NCBI RefSeq assembly: GCF_000813985.1
Contig: NZ_JWLJ01000004.1
Span: 186,001 to 250,000 of the forward strand
Direction: 5' to 3'
DNA length: 64,000 nucleotides
Source of the DNA: Ruegeria sp. ANG-R
GTDB lineage: Bacteria > Pseudomonadota > Alphaproteobacteria > Rhodobacterales > Rhodobacteraceae
In this document: in pieces, positions 55,201 through 63,970 of the stretch
How the letters are laid out: each line of letters starts with the position of its first letter
Position numbering within the stretch: the stretch's first letter is position 1
Made by a program: the position numbers and the translations under genes
The notes under the pieces: generated by a model
Database searches by the model: none
What the model was told of the DNA's origin: nothing
The model's input: only the letters and a program-made list of their open reading frames with translations

Positions 55201-56859
55201 TCAGACAGCCTGATCCGGAAGTTTCAGTACCGTCGCTTCACGACGACTGAGTTGTTCTCCCTGTTTGCGTTTTGACAGGACTTCGCGCGCCAAAGCGTAT
55301 TTCTCGTCCTGCCAGAAGATGAGACAGCCGTTGCAGCCCTTGCCGCAGCAGCCTTCGGTGCCGATCCTGTTGGTTTTGAACCGACGTTCATTGCCATCTT
55401 CACCGATCTTGTCGACCAGTTCATCTCGTCGCCGGGCATAGGCCGTGGGGTTGTCGCGGCCCGAGGTTTCCAGACCCTGCACCAGTTTGTCGAAGCGGAT
55501 GCGACTCCAATGTTCATCGGTCAGCGCGCGTTCCTTGCGCAGGACCGAATAAACCGGGAAGCGGGCGCGCAGATCGTCGATGTCTTCGTGGTCGAACAGG
55601 GTGAAGGGCAGGCGGATTACGGTTTTTGTACTGCCATGCACCACGTCCAACCGCGCGCCATCCTGGGCGCGTTCGAAATCGTAGACGCGCAGCAGAACCG
55701 TTTCGCGTGAGATGGGGGAGACGAAATCCAACACATCACCCGGTTCCAGCTTGTTCTTCACCTCTACCAAGAACGCGTCCTCGGTCACCTCAGTGACGAT
55801 GCCTGCATATTCCCATTGCGCGATCGAGGCCGTGTGCTCGTAATCGTGCGCGTAATTGGTCAGGCGGCCTTCGTGGAAGGCCAGCGTGTAGCCCCGGTTT
55901 CCGACGGTTTCGAGTTCGCGCATATACGGCTTGGGGTCCCAATTCTGGGGATCGGCGTAATAATCGTCGATGGCCATGCGATAGGCACGGGCGACGATGG
56001 CGGCATAGTATTCCGACTTGCCGCGCCCTTCGACCTTCAGGCTATCGACACCGATCTTCAGATACTCGTCCAGTTTCGGCATGATGCACAGATCGCGCGA
56101 ATTGAGGATGTACGAGCCCCGGTCGTCCTCTTCAATCGGCATCAGGTCACCGGGGCGGCAGCCTTCTTCCAGCAGAAACTCGAACAGGTCGGCGTTTTCG
56201 TCGGTGATGCGAAGTTCCTGATGCGTGCCGTCTTTCAGGCGCAGTTTCAGGCCATAGTTCCAACGGCAGGAATTGGCGCAATTACCTTGGTTCGCGCCCC
56301 GTTCGGCCATGAAATTAGACAGCAGGCAACGGCCAGAATAGGTCATGCACATGGCGCCGTGGACAAACGCTTCAAGCTTGATGTCGGGACATTTCTCGCG
56401 GATTTCCACCAGTTCAGGGTATGAAACCTCACGCGCCAGCACCACAAGCTCGGCCCCCTGATCCTGCCAGAATTTCACGGACAGCCACGAGCAGATATTG
56501 GCCTGGGTCGAGATGTGCAGGGGCAGTTCGGGGGCACGTTCACGGACGTATTGGAAAACACCGGGGTCGGCGATGATCAGCCCGTCGGGTTTCACCTTGC
56601 GGACCGTGTCGATGTATTCGTCCAGCTTCGGGATGTCCTTGTTGTGCGAAAACAGATTGAGCGTCAGATACGCACGCCGGCCATGGCTGTGGCAGAACTC
56701 GACCCCTTCGATCACCTCTTCCAGCGAAAACTCGGATTTTGTGCGCAGCGACATATCAGGGGTGCCAAGATACACCGCATCCGCCCCGTAAAGGATAGCG
56801 AGTTTCAGTTTGCGCAGATTGCCCGCAGGCATCAGCAATTCGGATCTGGACTGGGTCAT
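55201..56859 (-). CDS. Peptidase U32-family protein (TrhP/YegQ-like)
   Basis: This 552-residue protein begins ELLMPAGNLRKLKLAILYGADAVYLG, and has HISTQANICSW and the cysteine-rich stretch HGAMCMTYSGRCLLSN with NQGNCANSCRW, which forms the Fe-S site in U32 proteins such as TrhP, RlhA and UbiU/V. A second cysteine cluster, GCCGKGCNGCLIF, lies near the C-terminus. TrhP hydroxylates tRNA uridine 34; this longer form may differ. It follows a P460 gene convergently with three bases between. Confidence 0.85.
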   Translation of the reverse strand: MTQSRSELLMPAGNLRKLKLAILYGADAVYLGTPDMSLRTKSEFSLEEVIEGVEFCHSHGRRAYLTLNLFSHNKDIPKLDEYIDTVRKVKPDGLIIADPGVFQYVRERAPELPLHISTQANICSWLSVKFWQDQGAELVVLAREVSYPELVEIREKCPDIKLEAFVHGAMCMTYSGRCLLSNFMAERGANQGNCANSCRWNYGLKLRLKDGTHQELRITDENADLFEFLLEEGCRPGDLMPIEEDDRGSYILNSRDLCIMPKLDEYLKIGVDSLKVEGRGKSEYYAAIVARAYRMAIDDYYADPQNWDPKPYMRELETVGNRGYTLAFHEGRLTNYAHDYEHTASIAQWEYAGIVTEVTEDAFLVEVKNKLEPGDVLDFVSPISRETVLLRVYDFERAQDGARLDVVHGSTKTVIRLPFTLFDHEDIDDLRARFPVYSVLRKERALTDEHWSRIRFDKLVQGLETSGRDNPTAYARRRDELVDKIGEDGNERRFKTNRIGTEGCCGKGCNGCLIFWQDEKYALAREVLSKRKQGEQLSRREATVLKLPDQAV

Positions 56860-56922
56860 GGGAACACCGGGCAAAGGATCAAGGGCGCCTTCTACGCCAA
56901 ATGCCCCAGTTCCAAAACCCCG

Positions 56923-57267
56923 TTATCTGCGACTGAACCGCGCTGTGCCAATGACTTCGATCAGTTGCTGCCGAACGGGTTCGGGTTGCGCCTCGACCGC
57001 GTTCAGGACCTCGCGTAGCTCGGCCCGGAGCCCGTGCATCTGGTCAATGAGTGAGATCATCATCGACAGGGCGTCGGTCTCCATATCGTATTGCTCGTGC
57101 AATTCGCAGGCCAACTCCAGCCGCGCCACGTCGATGGATTGATAGACCAGACCCGCTTCGGACTGTTCCGGGATTACGATCTCGGCGGCGAGATACTCGG
57201 TCAGCCGATCCGAGGTCAGGCGGGTAATGGCTTCGATCAGCTGGGCTTCTGTAAGGGTGCGGGTCAT
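56923..57267 (-). CDS. cbpM: CbpM-like chaperone modulator
   Basis: This 114-residue helical protein has IVIPEQSEAGLVYQSIDVARLELACELHEQYDM, the MerR-like CbpM pattern, then helices ending TARFSRR. CbpM binds the J-domain of CbpA and inhibits it. The gene directly follows a cbpA-type gene with a four-base overlap, the standard order, which supports the call more strongly than the sequence alone. Confidence 0.82.
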   Translation of the reverse strand: MTRTLTEAQLIEAITRLTSDRLTEYLAAEIVIPEQSEAGLVYQSIDVARLELACELHEQYDMETDALSMMISLIDQMHGLRAELREVLNAVEAQPEPVRQQLIEVIGTARFSRR

Positions 57268-58181
57268 GACGGCATTCCTTTGCGCGGATCATAGCTGTGG
57301 GTTTCGCGCCATGTCTCCATGAATTGCTTCAACTCATCGTCCACCTTGTCAGGCATGGTGACAGTCAGTTCGACCAACTGATCACCCCGCTCGGACGAGC
57401 CACGTTTTTTGACCCCCTTGCCGCGTAAGCGCAGGGTTTTGCCGCTGCTGGTGCCCGGGGGAACGCTGACATTTACGCCACCGTCGATGGTGGGGGCGGG
57501 AACCTTGCCACCCAGTACGGCCTCGTCAATGGTGATAGGTAATGTGATGTGAATATCATCGCCCTGACGGTCAAACACCGGATGATCCGTGACGGAGATG
57601 GTAACAAGGGCGTCGCCGGGCGGTCCTTCACCATATCCCGGTGCGCCCTTGCCGCGCAGACGGATGGTCTGGCCGGTGGTGATACCTGCCGGTATTTTCA
57701 CCTCAATCCGGTTGCCGTCCGGCAGGGTCAGTTTTTGGCTGGCCCCGAACACAGCGTCCAGGAAACTGATCTGAAGTGAGTAGTTCAGGTTATGACCGGG
57801 TGCGTGGAACTCTTGGCTCCGCTGGCCATATCCGCCCCGTCCGCGCATGAACTCGGCAAAGATATCGGACATGTCGTCCTGTTCGGCCGAATACCCGCGA
57901 TAGGGGTTGCCTGCAGCTTCGGCGTAGTCCCGATAATATTGCTGTTGCGGACGTTCCTGACCCGACGCATCAATCTCGCCATTGTCATAGCGTTTGCGCG
58001 TCTCGGGGTCCTTCAGCAGGTCATAAGCGGCGGCCGCGGCTTTGAACTTGGCTTCGGCCTCGGCATCACCGGGCTTAAGGTCGGGATGACACTCTTTGGC
58101 GATACGCCGATAGGCTTTCTTTATCTCGGCATCGCTGGCGTCTTTGGCGACGCCAAGAACAGAATAGGGATCGTCGCTCAT
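57264..58181 (-). CDS. cbpA: DnaJ-family co-chaperone CbpA
   Basis: This 305-residue J-protein has an N-terminal J-domain with the HPD motif (RIAKECHPDLKPGDAEA), a Gly-rich linker, and two DnaJ C-terminal substrate-binding domains (LKLTLPDGNRIEVKIPAGITTGQTIRLRGKG-type repeats). It lacks the zinc-finger CXXCXGXG repeats, so it is CbpA-type, not DnaJ. It works with DnaK. The opposite strand is open over much of it and continues into the downstream plus-strand membrane gene. Confidence 0.93.
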   Translation of the reverse strand: MSDDPYSVLGVAKDASDAEIKKAYRRIAKECHPDLKPGDAEAEAKFKAAAAAYDLLKDPETRKRYDNGEIDASGQERPQQQYYRDYAEAAGNPYRGYSAEQDDMSDIFAEFMRGRGGYGQRSQEFHAPGHNLNYSLQISFLDAVFGASQKLTLPDGNRIEVKIPAGITTGQTIRLRGKGAPGYGEGPPGDALVTISVTDHPVFDRQGDDIHITLPITIDEAVLGGKVPAPTIDGGVNVSVPPGTSSGKTLRLRGKGVKKRGSSERGDQLVELTVTMPDKVDDELKQFMETWRETHSYDPRKGMPS

Positions 58182-58343
58182 CTTGCCTCTCGTGGATGTG
58201 GTGTGTCGTCTGGCCTTGATGAAGGTATTTTATCATGTGATTTCAACAGGTCAAAAAGAAGAGGCGGCTATTTTGCCTCGCAAAACCCTCATGCTCTGCT
58301 AATATCGGGATGTTTCAGATTGTTCATTGACGGAGATCGTTCC

Positions 58344-58727
58344 ATGACGCGCAGGCTCAAATCGGTTCTGGCCTTGCTGGCCGGAAATGCCATCGGGCTG
58401 TTATTGGCCAGTTTGCTGCTGTCGGGATTTGCGATCCGACCGATCTCGTTCATCGTGGTCGTGATTGTATTTACACTGGTGCAGGTCGTGGCCGAGCCTT
58501 TGATCCTGAAGCTGGGGGAAAAGAAGGCACCGGCACTCAAGGGCGGGATTGCTTTGATCGTAACATTCGTTGGACTTCTGGTCACCGACCTGATTACGTC
58601 CGGGCTGACGATCGGCGGAATTTCCAATCTTCTGGCTGCGACCCTGCTGGTTTGGCTGGGTGCCCTGATCGGCAGTATCATAATGCCGATCTATGTGTTC
58701 ACCGAATTGCGTGCGCCAAAGAAGTAG
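58344..58727 (+). CDS. Small membrane protein, phage holin-IV-like family
   Basis: This 127-residue protein has four hydrophobic segments (LALLAGNAIGLLLASLLLSG, FIVVVIVFTLVQVVAEPLIL, GIALIVTFVGLLVTDLITSG, LLAATLLVWLGALIGSIIMP), the layout of the PF04020/four-helix holin-like family, found in many genomes without phages. The ATG at 58344 follows CGGAGATCG; a much longer open frame upstream lies antisense to cbpA and is not used. It ends right before the convergent PLP enzyme gene. Confidence 0.72.
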   Translation: MTRRLKSVLALLAGNAIGLLLASLLLSGFAIRPISFIVVVIVFTLVQVVAEPLILKLGEKKAPALKGGIALIVTFVGLLVTDLITSGLTIGGISNLLAATLLVWLGALIGSIIMPIYVFTELRAPKK

Positions 58728-59825
58728 TCATACCGCTTTTAAACTGGCCTCGATTGCCTGCCACAGTTCCTCCAACGGCTCACACCCCACCGACAGGCGG
58801 ATGAAGGCCGGATCGACCGCATCGCCCCAGCGGGCGCGCCGCTCAGCTGAGCTGTGAACACCGCCGAAGGATGTGGCGGGGCGCAGCAGCGGGCAGGCAT
58901 TGATGAACTGTTCGGCTTTGGCCTCAGAGTCCAGCGTGATGCTCAGCAGAAACCCGAAGCGCGCAGTTTGGGCAGCCGCCAAAGTATGCGCTGGATCACC
59001 GGGCAGGCCGGGATAGCGGATGTGTTTCACGGCCGGGTGGGCTGCCAGCCGTTCGGCCAGAACCTGCGCCGAGCTACACATCCGATCAAACCGTACGTCC
59101 AGCGTTTCCAGGCCACGATGCAGCAACCATGCCTCGTGAGGACCCGGAATCGCACCAGAAACGCGGCGCCATTCCTCTACCCGCTCCATGATTTGCGGAT
59201 TGCGGCTGGCGACGTGGCCCATCAGAAGGTCAGAGTGCCCGCCCATTGCCTTCGTATCCGAACTCACCACCACATCGACGCCAAGGTCCAGCGGGCGTTG
59301 GCCCAATGGTGTCATGGTTGTGTTGTCGGCGACCGTGATGCCACCGGCCTCGCGCACGGTTTCGGCGATTGCAGGCAGGTCAAGCATATCCAGGCCGGGA
59401 TTCGACGGGCTTTCCAGAAACACCACATCGAATTCGTCCAAGCCGCCCTCGGCGAAGGCGGTGGTTGGGCGCTCGACGACTGAAACGCCCAGATGTGACA
59501 GGAACCGGTCGGCCAGAAGCCGGGTCACATAATATCCGTCGGACGGGATCAGCAGGCGCGCTCCTGCTTTGACTGTCGCAAACAACGCAGCCGAAATCGC
59601 TGCCATGCCAGAAGGAAAGCTGAGGCAGGGTGCGTTTTCCAGATGTGACAGGACGTGCTCCAGATGCACCCAGGTCGGGTTGTCGACCCGGCCATAGCTG
59701 GCGTACCCATCTGGCGCGCCGGGCAGATGGTACATGCTGCTTTGGGTCAATGGCAGGGCCACAGGCTCACCCTTGTTCAGGGCGTTCCCGCGCAGGTGCA
59801 ACATTTCTCCGGTCTTCGGGCTCAT
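58728..59825 (-). CDS. Cys/Met metabolism PLP enzyme (cystathionine beta-lyase/gamma-synthase family)
   Basis: This 365-residue fold-type I enzyme has YGRVDNPTWVHLEHVLSHLENA, LSFPSGMAAISAALFA, FLESPSNPGLDMLDL, TVADNTTMTPLGQRPLDLGVDVVVSSDTKAMGGHSDLLMGHV with the PLP lysine (usually TKY(I/L)GGHSD, here TKAMGGHSD), and a C-terminal RLSVGCEPLEELWQAIE. The sequence suits a lyase or synthase of trans-sulfuration; which one is not clear. It is coupled tightly to the LOG gene upstream on the same strand. Confidence 0.85.
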   Translation of the reverse strand: MSPKTGEMLHLRGNALNKGEPVALPLTQSSMYHLPGAPDGYASYGRVDNPTWVHLEHVLSHLENAPCLSFPSGMAAISAALFATVKAGARLLIPSDGYYVTRLLADRFLSHLGVSVVERPTTAFAEGGLDEFDVVFLESPSNPGLDMLDLPAIAETVREAGGITVADNTTMTPLGQRPLDLGVDVVVSSDTKAMGGHSDLLMGHVASRNPQIMERVEEWRRVSGAIPGPHEAWLLHRGLETLDVRFDRMCSSAQVLAERLAAHPAVKHIRYPGLPGDPAHTLAAAQTARFGFLLSITLDSEAKAEQFINACPLLRPATSFGGVHSSAERRARWGDAVDPAFIRLSVGCEPLEELWQAIEASLKAV

Positions 59826-59828
59826 GGC

Positions 59829-60671
59829 TCAGCGCCCCGGTATTTCATCGCGTGGCGGTGCAGGTTCCCAGTTCTCAATGATCTCGACCGCCTCTTGCGC
59901 GGTGTCGACAAAGCGGAACAGGTCCAGATCCTCGTCAGAGATGGTGCCCGCATCGGCCAGAGCTTCCCAGTTGATCACCTTTTCCCAGAACTCACGCCCG
60001 AACAGCAGGAAGGGCACACGCTCCATCCGTCCGGTCTGAATCAGCGTCAGGGATTCGAACAACTCATCCATAGTGCCGAACCCGCCGGGGAAGACGGTGA
60101 TGGCGCGGGCGCGCATCAGGAAGTGCATCTTGCGGATGGCGAAGTAGTGGAAGTTAAAGCTGAGATCAGGCGTTACGTATAGGTTCGGGGCCTGCTCGTG
60201 CGGAAGCACGATGTTCAGCCCGATGGAACAGCCACCCGCATCCTGCGCGCCACGGTTGCCCGCCTCCATCACGCCGGGGCCGCCACCTGTGACGATCACG
60301 TTCTCGCGGCAGCCTGTCTGATTTGACTTCTCGGTCATCAGCCGCGCAAACTCGCGCGCTTCATCGTAGTATTTTGACAGCCCGGCCAAGGTCTCAGTCC
60401 GCGCCGTGTGTTTCTGGGCCGGTTCCGGGATGCGCGCACCGCCAAACATGACAATGGTCGAGGTGATCTCACGCTCGGTCATGATCATCTCGGGTTTCAG
60501 CAGTTCCAGCTGTAGTCGAACGGGGCGCAGCTCATCCCGGCACAGAAAATCATCATCGGCAAAGGCAAGACGATAGGCCGGAGACCGCGTCTGCGGCGTG
60601 TCCGGTACTTCACTCGCGGTCGAGCGATCGGTCTGTGCGTCGCGAAAGGGGCTGAGGCGATCTTCTCTCAT
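59829..60671 (-). CDS. LOG-family protein (cytokinin riboside phosphoribohydrolase-like)
   Basis: This 280-residue protein has the LOG/lysine decarboxylase-like motifs VMFGGARIP, VTGGGPGVMEAGNRGAQDAGG and TVFPGGFGTMDELFESLTLIQTG, the last being PGGxGTxxE with catalytic residues. Members hydrolyse nucleoside 5'-monophosphates to base and ribose 5-phosphate. It has an N-terminal extension of about 75 residues, as in the long type II LOG or PpnN-like forms. The ATG at 60671 is preferred; frames open further lie antisense to the next gene. Confidence 0.88.
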   Translation of the reverse strand: MREDRLSPFRDAQTDRSTASEVPDTPQTRSPAYRLAFADDDFLCRDELRPVRLQLELLKPEMIMTEREITSTIVMFGGARIPEPAQKHTARTETLAGLSKYYDEAREFARLMTEKSNQTGCRENVIVTGGGPGVMEAGNRGAQDAGGCSIGLNIVLPHEQAPNLYVTPDLSFNFHYFAIRKMHFLMRARAITVFPGGFGTMDELFESLTLIQTGRMERVPFLLFGREFWEKVINWEALADAGTISDEDLDLFRFVDTAQEAVEIIENWEPAPPRDEIPGR

Positions 60672-60749
60672 AAACGGGGTTCCCTGCTTGCGTGTTTCCA
60701 AAACAGCTATAGGGTTCGCGGGCAGAGTGCCAGTCACGGAAAGACAAGA

Positions 60750-61661
60750 ATGGATTGGAAAAGTGAAATATTGGCAGCGCGGGACCGCATTGCCGGACAC
60801 GCGCAGGTCACGCCAGTGATGGAAAGCCACATTCCGGGCTATCCGGTTGAAATGAAGCTTGAACATATGCAGCACACCGGCAGCTTCAAAGCGCGCGGGG
60901 CATTCAATACCCTGCTCAGCATGGATGTGCCTGCAGCAGGGGTGGTGGCCGCATCGGGTGGCAACCATGGCGCGGCTGCGGCCTATGCGGCGCAATCGCT
61001 GGGCTATCCGGCGAAGATTTTCGTGCCTGAGCTCGCGGGGCCATCCAAGATCGCGCTGATCGAACGGATCGGGGCTGATCTGAGCGTGGTTCCGGGTGAA
61101 TACGCCAATGCTCTGACCATGGCGCAGGCGCACGAGGAAAGCACCGGTGCCATGCAAATCCACGCCTATGACGCGCCAGCGACGGTGGCGGGGCAGGGGA
61201 CATGTTTTGCGGAATGGGACACTCAGGGGTTACAGGCGGATACCCTGTTGGTTGCCGTGGGCGGCGGCGGGCTGATTGCAGGGGCGCTGGCCTGGTTTCA
61301 GGGTGCGCGCAAAGTTGTGGCGGTCGAACCGGAAACCTCCTGCGCACTGAACGCGGCGTTGGCTGCGGGCAAGCCGGTTGATGTTTCTGTATCGGGTATC
61401 GCGGCGAACGCGCTGGGCGCACGGCGCATCGGTGACATCTGCTTCGGGCTGGCTCAGGGGATGACCTCGGTTCTGGTTGCTGATGATGCGATATCGCAAG
61501 CCCAGAATGCTCTGTGGCAGACGCATCGAATTCTGGTCGAACCGGCGGGGGCTGCAGCTCTCGCGGCGCTGATTTCGGGCGCATACCAGCCAGAGCCTGA
61601 TGAGAAGGTGGCAGTGTTGATCTGCGGCGGGAACATCGCGCCAGATCCGCTAACGGGTTGA
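60750..61661 (+). CDS. Threonine/serine dehydratase-like PLP enzyme
   Basis: This 303-residue fold-type II enzyme has the PLP lysine in HTGSFKARGAFNTLL, the Asn loop VVAASGGNHGAAAAYAA, the phosphate-binding VAVGGGGLIAGALAWF and a C-terminal LICGGNIAPDPL. It lacks the regulatory ACT region of biosynthetic IlvA, so it is catabolic-type threonine dehydratase, serine dehydratase or serine racemase-like. It is divergent from the LOG gene and lies 44 bases ahead of bioR. A link to serine use is plausible. Confidence 0.85.
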   Translation: MDWKSEILAARDRIAGHAQVTPVMESHIPGYPVEMKLEHMQHTGSFKARGAFNTLLSMDVPAAGVVAASGGNHGAAAAYAAQSLGYPAKIFVPELAGPSKIALIERIGADLSVVPGEYANALTMAQAHEESTGAMQIHAYDAPATVAGQGTCFAEWDTQGLQADTLLVAVGGGGLIAGALAWFQGARKVVAVEPETSCALNAALAAGKPVDVSVSGIAANALGARRIGDICFGLAQGMTSVLVADDAISQAQNALWQTHRILVEPAGAAALAALISGAYQPEPDEKVAVLICGGNIAPDPLTG

Positions 61662-61692
61662 AAATACGGCTTGTAGAAGTTGGTCATGGATT

Positions 61693-61702
61693 TTATCTAT
61701 AA
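61693..61702. promoter_or_regulatory. BioR box upstream of bioR
   Basis: TTATCTATAA is the exact core of the known BioR operator (TTATMKATAA) and ends three bases before the bioR ATG, so binding would block its own transcription. Confidence 0.85.
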
Positions 61703-61705
61703 TTC

Positions 61706-62305
61706 ATGACCGCCACTATCGCCGACACAATCTATAGTGCCCTGAGCCAGCAAATCATCACCGGCGACTTGGCTGCCGGTGAGAAACTGCGCCAGGACCA
61801 TATTGCACGTGCCTTTGATACCAGCCACGTGCCGGTGCGCGAGGCATTGCTGCGGCTTGAGGCGCACGGATTGGCGAAAAGCGAACCGCGAAAGGGTATG
61901 CGGGTCACCGCGCTTGACCCTGCCGAGGTGCGTGAGGTGATCGAGATGCGTGTCGCCCTGGAAACGCTGGCGCTGCAATATTCAACGCAGAACATGACGC
62001 CAGCAGCGCTAAAGGTGGCTGATGATGCGCGAAAAGCCTGTGATGCAGCCGAAAACATGCCGCAGTGGGAGGCGCGGAACAGAGTGTTTCACCGGGCGAT
62101 CCTGACCCCGTGCGGATTGCCGCGTTTGCTGCACACAATAGATGATTTGCATATCGCCAGCGCTCGGCATCTGTTCGCGCATTGGCGGCCAAAATGGGTG
62201 CAGCGGATCGATACGGATCACGCAGCGATAATTCAGGCACTGAAAAGCAAAGACGTTTCGGCTGCGACATCGATTCTGGTGCGCCATATCCGCCGCGCAA
62301 GCTGA
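61706..62305 (+). CDS. bioR: GntR-family biotin regulator BioR
   Basis: This 199-residue GntR/FCD protein matches BioR: SALSQQIITGDLAAGEKLRQDHIARAFDTSHVPVREALLRLEAHGLAKSEPRKG winged helix, then an FCD domain with FHRAILTPCGLPRLL and ILVRHIRRAS at the end. BioR represses biotin genes in Alphaproteobacteria lacking BirA's regulatory domain. TTATCTATAA lies directly before it and before bioY. No ribosome site is obvious; the BioR box and start nearly coincide, so the transcript may be leaderless. Confidence 0.93.
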   Translation: MTATIADTIYSALSQQIITGDLAAGEKLRQDHIARAFDTSHVPVREALLRLEAHGLAKSEPRKGMRVTALDPAEVREVIEMRVALETLALQYSTQNMTPAALKVADDARKACDAAENMPQWEARNRVFHRAILTPCGLPRLLHTIDDLHIASARHLFAHWRPKWVQRIDTDHAAIIQALKSKDVSAATSILVRHIRRAS

Positions 62306-62361
62306 CCCCTTCCGGCAGTTCAAAGGCAATTTGAGTTGCGTCGAAGATTTCGCTTGATTTT

Positions 62362-62371
62362 TAATAGATAA
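62362..62371. promoter_or_regulatory. Second BioR-box candidate upstream of bioY (reverse orientation)
   Basis: TAATAGATAA differs from TTATAGATAA, the complement of the BioR box TTATCTATAA, at one of ten positions. It lies 41 bases upstream of the perfect copy at 62403. Confidence 0.5.
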
Positions 62372-62402
62372 AAATGATGATGAAGATAGAATCTGGAAAT
62401 AA

Positions 62403-62412
62403 TTATCTATAA
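62403..62412. promoter_or_regulatory. BioR box upstream of bioY
   Basis: A perfect TTATCTATAA lies 12 bases before the bioY ATG. The match to the bioR-proximal copy is exact, so one repressor should control both. Confidence 0.88.
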
Positions 62413-62424
62413 AAGAGAAATACG

Positions 62425-63012
62425 ATGAAAACCACGCCACAATCCGCCTTGCCCGCCATTGGTGCGCTCAGCCCTGCGGGACAGATCACCCGTGTCGTAA
62501 TCGGCATCCTTCTGCTGACCGCCAGCGCCAAAGTCCAAGTGCCGTTCTGGCCCGTGCCGATGACCCTGCAAGTCGCGGCCGTCATGGCAATTGCAGCAGC
62601 CTTTGGGATGCGCCTCGGCTCCGCGACCGTAATTGGCTATATGGTCGCCGGGGCTGTTGGTCTGCCGGTGTTCGCCGGGACGCCGGAAAAAGGCATCGGG
62701 CTAGCTTATATGATGGGTGGAACGGGCGGCTATTTGCTGGGCTTTGTCGTCGCATCTTTCATTGTCGGCTGGGCGGCGGACCATCTGCGTAAGCTGCTTC
62801 TGGTGCCTGTCATGCTGGCCGGTCTTGCGGTCATCTATGCGCTGGGTCTGGGATGGTTGGCCCAGTTCGTGCCTGCAGACAAAGTTCTGGTGTACGGTTT
62901 CAGCCCGTTCATCTTGGGCGATCTTGTCAAGATAGCGCTGGCGGCAGTTCTGGTGATCGGTCTGCCGGCGGGCCTGATGCAGAAAATCCGTGGGTCGCAA
63001 ACGGATGCTTGA
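62425..63012 (+). CDS. bioY: Biotin transporter substrate-binding membrane component
   Basis: This 195-residue S component of the biotin ECF transporter has about six membrane segments and the family stretches [52 protein letters not shown] and the [15 protein letters not shown] helix. No bioMN genes are next to it, so it may work alone or with distant ATPase genes. It overlaps bioB by eight bases. Confidence 0.95.
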   Translation: MKTTPQSALPAIGALSPAGQITRVVIGILLLTASAKVQVPFWPVPMTLQVAAVMAIAAAFGMRLGSATVIGYMVAGAVGLPVFAGTPEKGIGLAYMMGGTGGYLLGFVVASFIVGWAADHLRKLLLVPVMLAGLAVIYALGLGWLAQFVPADKVLVYGFSPFILGDLVKIALAAVLVIGLPAGLMQKIRGSQTDA

Positions 63013-63970
63013 TTCTGCTCAAGACATCCGCAGCGACTGGACTGTCGACGAAGTGGAGGCGCTGTTGCGCCTCCCTCTGCTTGAGCTGGTAGGTCGCGCA
63101 AATGTGGTTCACCGGACGTATCACGATCCAAACGGCATCCAAAAAGCCAGCCTGCTGTCGATCAAAACCGGCAGTTGTCCCGAGGACTGCGCCTATTGTC
63201 CGCAATCCGCGCATCATCGCGAGGTTGAACTGACCAAGGAAAAATTGATGACCCCCGCGCATGTCATCTCGCTCGCCAAACGGGCGCGGGATGCGGGGGC
63301 CGAGCGGTTCTGTATGGGTGCCGCGTGGCGGCAGGTGCGGGATGGCGAAGAATTCGACAACGTTCTGGAAATGATCCGGGGCGTCCGCAACCTGGGGATG
63401 GAGGCCTGTGTGACGCTGGGTATGCTGAAACCGCATCAGGCCCAGCGGTTGGCCCAGGCGGGGCTGACGGCGTATAATCACAACCTTGATACCTCGCCCG
63501 AGTTCTATGCTGAGATCATCGGGACACGCACCTATCAGGATCGTCTGGAAACCCTCAGCTATTGTCGTGATGAAGGCATCGATCTGTGCTGTGGCGGTAT
63601 CATCGGCATGGGCGAAAGCCTGCGGGACCGTGCCTCATTGTTGCAAGTGCTGGCGAATTTCGATCCGCACCCGGAAAGCGTACCGATCAATGCGCTGATC
63701 CCGATCAAGGGGACTCCGCTGGCGCATCGTGAAAAGGTGGGGATATTCGATCTGGTGCGCATGGTTGCGGCCGCCCGGATCACCATGCCAGAGACGCGTG
63801 TGCGCCTGTCGGCTGGCCGCTCGGATTTCTCCACCGCCGAGCAGGCGTTGTGTTTTCTGGCCGGGGCAAATTCGGTGTTCTACGGAGATGTTTTGCTGAC
63901 CGCACCCAATGCCGGCACGCAAAATGACCAGGAAATGTTCGCTGCGCTTGGCGCCGTGGCCGAAGGTTGA
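63005..63970 (+). CDS. bioB: Biotin synthase
   Basis: This 321-residue radical SAM enzyme converts dethiobiotin to biotin. It has Cys58, Cys62 and Cys65 ([17 protein letters not shown]), [29 protein letters not shown], the auxiliary-cluster cysteines of the [11 protein letters not shown] region, and [13 protein letters not shown] with SAGRSDFS. The ATG at 63005 overlaps the bioY stop and is preferred over an upstream GTG. bioF, bioD and bioA do not follow within the window, so this is uptake plus the last synthesis step. Confidence 0.97.
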   Translation: MLDSAQDIRSDWTVDEVEALLRLPLLELVGRANVVHRTYHDPNGIQKASLLSIKTGSCPEDCAYCPQSAHHREVELTKEKLMTPAHVISLAKRARDAGAERFCMGAAWRQVRDGEEFDNVLEMIRGVRNLGMEACVTLGMLKPHQAQRLAQAGLTAYNHNLDTSPEFYAEIIGTRTYQDRLETLSYCRDEGIDLCCGGIIGMGESLRDRASLLQVLANFDPHPESVPINALIPIKGTPLAHREKVGIFDLVRMVAAARITMPETRVRLSAGRSDFSTAEQALCFLAGANSVFYGDVLLTAPNAGTQNDQEMFAALGAVAEG

